The position numbers and the translations under genes were made by a program. The notes below the pieces were generated by a model that saw nothing but the letters and a program-made list of their open reading frames with translations, did no database searches and was not told where the DNA came from. Source: JTS-AC122 sp050246015 (GTDB lineage Bacteria; Planctomycetota; Phycisphaerae; Phycisphaerales; UBA1924). Taken from it: a stretch of 64,000 bases of DNA. Positions 59,600-64,000 of the stretch are shown here, piece after piece; the first letter of the stretch is position 1; each line of letters opens with the position of its first letter. The stretch spans positions 124,001 to 188,000 of the forward strand of contig JBFWWU010000004.1 in the NCBI GenBank assembly GCA_050246015.1, read 5' to 3'.

Positions 59600-60409
59600 A
59601 TGTCTATCACATCTCTGCATTCCGGGGCGTCGGCGCTGTCGGCGTTGAACACGGCGCTCGACGTCACGGCGAACAACCTGGCGAACGTGAACACCGCCGG
59701 GTTCAAGGCCAGCCGCGCGAACTTCCAGGACCTGCTGTACATCGAGAAGACCCAGCCGGGGATCGAGAACGCGACCGGGCAGCGAACGCCCACCGGTCTG
59801 TACGTGGGGCTGGGCGTGAAAGTCGCCGGGACGCAACTCGACTTTGCCGAAGGCTCTCCGGTGCGCACGGATCGGCCGCTGGACGTGCTGATCGAGGGCC
59901 ACGGCTTCTTTCGGGTCAACGTGCAGGACTCGCTGGGCACGGGCGGGGTGGCGTACACGCGATCGGGGCAGTTCGCCGTCAACAACGAAGGCCGACTCGT
60001 GCTCGCGACCGACACCGGGCGCGCGCTCGTGGACGACATCACGATCCCCCCGAACGCGAGCAACATCAAGATCGATCAGAACGGCCAGGTGTCGGTGTCG
60101 ATCGATGGGGAGGCGGAGCCGCAGGTGCTCGACACGATCCAGACCGCGGTGTTCGTGAACCCGGCGGGTCTGAGCCAGGTGGGCGAGAACCTGTTTGTCG
60201 AGACGGCCGCCTCGGGCCCGCCGATCGTCGGCGACCCGGGCACCGAGAACTTCGGGCAACTGCAGCAGGGCGTGTACGAATCGTCGAACGTCGATCCGAC
60301 ACGGGAACTCATCGAACTCATCAGGACGCAGCGCGCGTTCGAGATGAACTCGCAGACGATCCGTGCCGCGGACGAAGCGTTGCGGACGGTCGCCAATCTC
60401 CGGCGATGA
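59600..60409 (+). CDS. flgG: Flagellar basal-body rod protein FlgG
   Basis: The 269-residue protein has SLHSGASALSALNTALDVTA, NNLANVNTAGFKASR, the FlgG-type QLDFAEGSPVRTDRPLDVLI and GHGFFRV, and the C-terminal QGVYESSNVDPTRELIELIR followed by TQRAFEMNSQTIRAADE. It forms the distal rod. The start at 59600 follows CAAGG. The gap to flgF is 52 bases. Confidence 0.93.
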   Translation: MSITSLHSGASALSALNTALDVTANNLANVNTAGFKASRANFQDLLYIEKTQPGIENATGQRTPTGLYVGLGVKVAGTQLDFAEGSPVRTDRPLDVLIEGHGFFRVNVQDSLGTGGVAYTRSGQFAVNNEGRLVLATDTGRALVDDITIPPNASNIKIDQNGQVSVSIDGEAEPQVLDTIQTAVFVNPAGLSQVGENLFVETAASGPPIVGDPGTENFGQLQQGVYESSNVDPTRELIELIRTQRAFEMNSQTIRAADEALRTVANLRR

Positions 60410-60483
60410 CAACGCGTGAATGGCCGTGATGCCGGAACATGAGCGGCGTGCGCGGAGCGCGCGCCCGGACCAGGGAGTACGTC

Positions 60484-61647
60484 ATGCGGGAAACGGAGCA
60501 GCAGACAGGTGGCCGCCGGGTGGTTCGGGGCGTGGTCCGCGAGGCGGCGTGGCCCGCGAAGCGCACGCGCCGGGCGATCGCGCTGGCGATCATCGCCGTC
60601 GCATGCGTCCCGGGGATGTCTTCAGCGCAGACGGTGATATCGCTGCGCGGCAGTGTGCGGCTCGCCGCGGACAGCGCCGTGACGATCGGCGACGTCGCCC
60701 TGGTCCAGGGAGATGACGCCGAGCGCGTCGGCAAGGTCGTGTTGTCGGACCAGCCTGACTGGAAGGAGCGAGTGGCGGCGAGCCGCCGCGGCGCGGGCGA
60801 CGGGTGGATTGAACTGTCGCTTCAGGAGGTCCGGCAGACCCTCGAGAAGCACGGGGTAAACCTGGGGCGCACGACGCTCCGCGGGTCGGTGTGCAACATG
60901 CGGGTCGGAGACGCTGTAGTGACGGGCCCGGCGAGACAGGCAAACCTGCCGGGACGATCCGGGGCGAGGTCGGAGCCCGAGGCGATCGATTTCTCGGGCC
61001 CGGCGACGGTGCGTCACGCGGTGGCGAGCGCGGTGGCACGGCACCTGAGCGCCGAGGTGGACGACGTGCACCTGGGCTTTGACGCCAAGGACGCCGCCCT
61101 GCTGGGCCGGTTCACCGCCGGGCAACGGGTTGACGTGCAGCCGGCGGCGGCATCCACCAACGAGGTGCTGCCGCTGCGCATCTACATCTACCAGCGGGAG
61201 CGGCTGGTCGCGAGCGAGACGATCGCGGTGCGGGTGCTGGTGCGGCGCGAGCAGGTCACGGCGTCGCAGCCGATCGATCGGCGCACGCCGATCGACGAAT
61301 CAATGGTGTCGAGTTCGTCGTCGTGGGTGCCCCCGAGCACACCGATGGGCGTGACGATCGACGAGGCGCTGGGCGCGCTGGCCCGGGCACGGATCGCGGT
61401 GGGACAGGTGATCACGCGTTCGCTGATCGAGCAGCCGGTGCTGATCAAGAAGGGTGACAAGGCGGAGGTCCACTGCCTGAGCGGGACGGTGACGCTCAAG
61501 GCGATGCGGGCGCGGGCGCTGGCCGATGGGCGCGAGGGGGAATACATCGCGTTTCAGATCGACGGATCCAAGAAGACGTTTTCGGCGCGCGTGAACGGCC
61601 GGGGGTTGGCGGTCCTGGCCATCGGACGCGACCTCGCCAGCGAGTGA
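60484..61647 (+). CDS. flgA: Flagellar P-ring assembly chaperone FlgA
   Basis: The 387-residue protein has a signal peptide ending near residue 48 (GMSSAQT) and a C-terminal SAF/FlgA domain: RREQVTASQPIDRRTPIDESM, then LARARIAVGQVITRSLIEQP and VHCLSGTVTLKAMRARALADG. The N-terminal half is longer than in usual FlgA (about 220 residues). It assists FlgI assembly in the periplasm. GGGAG lies 7 bases before the ATG. Confidence 0.88.
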   Translation: MRETEQQTGGRRVVRGVVREAAWPAKRTRRAIALAIIAVACVPGMSSAQTVISLRGSVRLAADSAVTIGDVALVQGDDAERVGKVVLSDQPDWKERVAASRRGAGDGWIELSLQEVRQTLEKHGVNLGRTTLRGSVCNMRVGDAVVTGPARQANLPGRSGARSEPEAIDFSGPATVRHAVASAVARHLSAEVDDVHLGFDAKDAALLGRFTAGQRVDVQPAAASTNEVLPLRIYIYQRERLVASETIAVRVLVRREQVTASQPIDRRTPIDESMVSSSSSWVPPSTPMGVTIDEALGALARARIAVGQVITRSLIEQPVLIKKGDKAEVHCLSGTVTLKAMRARALADGREGEYIAFQIDGSKKTFSARVNGRGLAVLAIGRDLASE

Positions 61648-61682
61648 GAGGCCGGGGTGGGACACGGCAGCAGGAGCACGCA

Positions 61683-62381
61683 ATGAACCGGGCAATGATG
61701 ATGGGTGGAATAGCGCTGGCGTGCTCGGGGCACGCGGCGGTGGTCTACGGGCAGAGCCTCAACGAGCGCCCGGTGGACGCGCCGCTCCGGTCGTCGCCAA
61801 CGGCGCCCGCACCGGATGCGGCGGTGCTGGTGGGCGTGAGCCTCTTCGCGGTGACACCCCCGCCCCCCAAGACGTTCGCGAAGAATGACCTGATCGAGAT
61901 TGTCATCAACGAATCGAGCCTGCAGAAGCACGAGCAGTCGCTGGATACGAAGAAAGACTACTCGATCGAAGCGGAACTGGCGAAGTTCCCGAGCCTGCGC
62001 AACCTGCTGGAACTGCAACTGCGCAACGGGGACTCCCAGGCCAAGGCAAGCCTCGACGTGTCGTCGAAGAACACGTTCAAGGGCGATGGGCAGTACGAGC
62101 GCAAGGACCGGTTCACGGCGCGCATTACCGCGACGGTGCTGGAAGTCAAGCCCAACGGGACGCTGGTGCTGGAAGCGAAGAAGTCGTTCACCTCCAATGA
62201 CGAGGAGACCGTGCTGGTGATGTCGGGCGTGTGCCGACCCGATGACATCACGACGCAGAACACGATTCAATCATCGCAGCTTGCGAACCTGTCGCTGACG
62301 GTGCGCAACGCGGGGGACGTGAAGGACGCGAGCAAGAAGGGCTTTATCCCGCAGGTGCTCGACACGATCTTCAACTTCTAG
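61683..62381 (+). CDS. flgH: Flagellar L-ring protein FlgH
   Basis: The 232-residue protein has a signal sequence, LVGVSLFAVTPPPPKTFAKNDLIEIVI, a TFKGDGQYERKDRFTARITATV segment and the conserved end LVMSGVCRPDDITTQNTIQS and LANLSLTVRNAGDVKDASKKG. It forms the L-ring in the outer membrane. Unlike most FlgH proteins it has no canonical lipobox; IALAC near residue 14 is a poor match. AGGAG precedes the ATG. flgI is not the next gene. Confidence 0.9.
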   Translation: MNRAMMMGGIALACSGHAAVVYGQSLNERPVDAPLRSSPTAPAPDAAVLVGVSLFAVTPPPPKTFAKNDLIEIVINESSLQKHEQSLDTKKDYSIEAELAKFPSLRNLLELQLRNGDSQAKASLDVSSKNTFKGDGQYERKDRFTARITATVLEVKPNGTLVLEAKKSFTSNDEETVLVMSGVCRPDDITTQNTIQSSQLANLSLTVRNAGDVKDASKKGFIPQVLDTIFNF

Positions 62382-62405
62382 GGGGCGGCCCGGGCGCGCG
62401 CGAAT

Positions 62406-62681
62406 CTAGTCCTCGCATTCGTGCATGCACATCGCGGGCGTCTCGTCGGGCCGGACCCAGCGGGCCGTGCGCCCGCGCGGAGCGGCGGCGGCCCGGAGGT
62501 GCTCCAGGTAGAGCGCCAGGGCGCGGTTGCTGAACGTCGAGAGGTACTCGACGCTCGCGGTGCGGTTCATCGAGAGGATGGCATCGACGAGTTGTTCACG
62601 CGTGAGCGCGCCGGAACCGGCGCTCTGAACGGGGGGGTCGGCCAGGTGACGGGCGGAGTCGTGAACCATCGTCGTAGACAT
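62406..62681 (-). CDS. Small protein of unknown function
   Basis: The 91-residue protein has helices LTREQLVDAILSMNRTASVE and YLSTFSNRALALYLEHLRAA, then an Arg-rich loop and a tail ending MCMHECED. Cys and His in the tail (C-M-H-E-C) could bind metal. It is convergent to flgH with a 24-base gap. No family is recognised. Confidence 0.6.
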   Translation of the reverse strand: MSTTMVHDSARHLADPPVQSAGSGALTREQLVDAILSMNRTASVEYLSTFSNRALALYLEHLRAAAAPRGRTARWVRPDETPAMCMHECED

Positions 62682-62846
62682 GCAGGATCTCCGGGAGAGG
62701 ACAGCGAGATATCGGACTGCATATCACCGTTTCTCGCGTGTTTTACCGCATTTTTTGTTCATTCGGGATCGCGCCGCGCACCCCTACGAGTTGTCGTGCC
62801 GGCCCGCGTGTGCACCCAATACGTAGTGGCCCGCGTACTGTCCAGC

Positions 62847-63578
62847 ATGCGTGAGGTGTTCGTATTCGATTCGCGTGACGCCGATGGGCCGCCGGAGTTG
62901 CGAGCCGAACGAGGCACGACGGGGGGGGTGCGATTTGGACGCTGCGTTGCCGGGAATCCGCTCGCGAAGCCGACGGGGCTCGCGGCGAGTTCGGCGGAGG
63001 ACGCCGTGGTGTGCTGGTCGGGTTGGATTGCGGACGATGAGAACCCGGCGGCGGCGTCGCCTCGGACGTGGAGTGCGGCGGGGTGGGCGGGATTGGAGCG
63101 GGCCTGCCGACAGATCGCGGAGAAACGGGCCAGTCACGAGGGGGCCGGCATGTGGGCGGGATCGATCTTGAACGTCTGGTTCTGGAGCCGGGCGGGGCAT
63201 GTCTTGTCCGATCTGCCTTCGTGCTTGAAGTTCATGCGAGATTGCGGGGAGTGGGAGGGCCAGTCGAGCGTTCGGTTCGGAATCGTGCTGGATCCGGTCG
63301 GGATGCTGACGGCAGAGATGCTTCCCAAGGCCGAGGACTTCGTCGCGCGCATCATTGAGGGCGCGGCCGGTCAAGACCGAGTCGGCGCGCTGGCGGTGTG
63401 CAACGTGTCGGTGGAGCGGTCGTCGGCGAGCGTCGGGCCGCCCTGGCGCTCGCCGGCGCACCGCGGCTCCATCGCCCCCGAGCGGCTTGGTGACCTGATG
63501 CTGGCGATCGGTCCCAACACGGCGGTCGCGCTGGTTGACGAAGACGTGGAGGCGCAGCGCGCGGCGCTGGGTGTGTGA
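62847..63578 (+). CDS. Protein of unknown function, possibly TIM-barrel-like
   Basis: The 243-residue frame has a middle MWAGSILNVWFWSRAGHVLS and then FGIVLDPVGMLTAEMLPKAEDFVARIIE, GALAVCNVSVE, and HRGSIAPERLGDLMLAIG. Order and spacing recall the second half of sugar-phosphate isomerase or xylose-isomerase-like TIM barrels, but no metal ligands can be placed with confidence. The first 95 residues are weakly conserved-looking. The start at 62847 has no Shine-Dalgarno sequence. It may be a shortened relative of that fold. Confidence 0.45.
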   Translation: MREVFVFDSRDADGPPELRAERGTTGGVRFGRCVAGNPLAKPTGLAASSAEDAVVCWSGWIADDENPAAASPRTWSAAGWAGLERACRQIAEKRASHEGAGMWAGSILNVWFWSRAGHVLSDLPSCLKFMRDCGEWEGQSSVRFGIVLDPVGMLTAEMLPKAEDFVARIIEGAAGQDRVGALAVCNVSVERSSASVGPPWRSPAHRGSIAPERLGDLMLAIGPNTAVALVDEDVEAQRAALGV

Positions 63579-63603
63579 ATACACAGTGGCATCTTCTGCG
63601 CGC

Positions 63604-63999
63604 TCAGGGAGACGTGCCGTCGGTGAGGCGGAGTCGGCCCCAGTACAGGCGGTCCGGCGCGATGATGAATCCGTCGGCGCCGTCGTGATGCGCGAGCCAT
63701 GAGCGTCCAAGCAGCCCGAAGGAAGCGTTGGCGTCGTCGAGGACCAAGGCGTCAACCGGCCCGAACGGCGGGCCGACGCCCAGGTCCACCTGGTCGATGC
63801 GCACGATCGTGAAGCGGCGCTGGCCGGTGGGATTCGCACCGGTGATGGCGACGGCGCGGGCTTCGTTCCATCGGGAGGCGTCGGGGGCGAGCGCCGGTGA
63901 CGGCACGACCTGGGGCGCCCCGCCCGGTGATGAACGCACCGCCGAGGCGGGAGAGTCCCATGGTTCGAGGGTGACCTCGCCGACATAGGTGGCGCCCAT
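63604..63999 (-). CDS. Protein of unknown function, possibly cut by the window edge
   Basis: The 131-residue frame starts at an ATG at the last bases of the window, so the true start may lie outside. It has RWNEARAVAITGANPTGQRR, FTIVRIDQVDLGVGPPFGPV and SFGLLGRSWLAHHDGADGFI, which suggests a beta-rich fold. It is convergent with the preceding gene (25-base gap). No family is recognised. Confidence 0.5.
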   Translation of the reverse strand: MGATYVGEVTLEPWDSPASAVRSSPGGAPQVVPSPALAPDASRWNEARAVAITGANPTGQRRFTIVRIDQVDLGVGPPFGPVDALVLDDANASFGLLGRSWLAHHDGADGFIIAPDRLYWGRLRLTDGTSP

Positions 64000-64000
64000 T

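Noticed and set aside
1..64000. CRISPR arrays, transposases, prophage or secretion-system clusters
   Set aside because: No regularly spaced repeats, no DDE transposase or integrase motifs and no phage genes were seen on either strand.

Overview
The window is high-GC DNA from what looks like a planctomycete, most likely of the class Phycisphaerae (inference from gene content; no 16S rRNA is present). The main signs are secreted proteins that end in a two-part calcium-loop module with repeated S-Q-D-F-F-D-F motifs and a C-terminal Cys ('GC-type dockerin'), an N-terminal LEPR-type leader, a PEP-CTERM-like tail, H-X9-DG prepilin-like proteins and flagellar rod/ring genes. I see no transposase, integrase, phage genes or CRISPR array.

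Layout. 1-1118: three type IV pilin-like genes (PilV/PilW/PilX-like). 1143-7109: a secreted beta-helix protein, argB, and a 1143-residue repeat protein with a dockerin. 7191-10925 (minus): argS with an unusual HIGH motif and rho with two glycine-rich insertions. 11159-18924: a small leaderless gene, secreted proteins, a tyrosinase fused to a dockerin, a beta-propeller protein, a lipoprotein and fabD. 19175-23674: a repeat lipoprotein, uppP and an Hsp70. 23675-25169: a 1.5-kb ORF-poor island with one possible 62-residue gene and a series of strong hairpins. 25170-29643 (minus): a CaCA-type antiporter, a DUF1573 protein with a partner lipoprotein, a stand-alone CoaC and rpoZ. 30138-31454: a DUF3553 protein and a small coiled-coil protein. 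31701-37756: four tandem paralogous beta-helix proteins and a WGENIG-repeat dockerin protein. 37968-47271: an ABC permease, a LEPR/cyclophilin protein, ruvA, a prepilin-like protein, a dockerin protein, a SurA-like lipoprotein and YraN. 47295-56631: a giant PA14/propeller/DUF1080 protein, tRNA-Leu(CAG), a PEP-CTERM protein, two dockerin proteins and a glycosyltransferase. 56698-64000: nnrE, a bifunctional nuclease, a flagellar operon (small ORF-flgF-flgG-flgA-flgH) behind a sigma-54-like promoter, and three poorly known genes.

How it fits together. Much of the window serves the cell surface: pilin-like genes, at least six dockerin proteins, four beta-helix proteins with a shared C-terminal tail, one PEP-CTERM protein, a cell-wall lipid-carrier phosphatase and flagellar rod/ring genes. 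Housekeeping genes (argB, argS, rho, fabD, rpoZ, ruvA, coaC, nnrE, tRNA-Leu) are scattered singly among them, often on the opposite strand. Several genes lack a Shine-Dalgarno sequence and instead have a -10 hexamer 5-9 bases before ATG, which suggests that leaderless mRNAs are common here. The items most worth a second look are the ArgRS active-site change, the Rho insertions, the paired ~165-bp palindromic repeats, the beta-helix array with its conserved tail, the hairpin island at 23.7-25.2 kb and the coupled small gene at the head of the flagellar operon.
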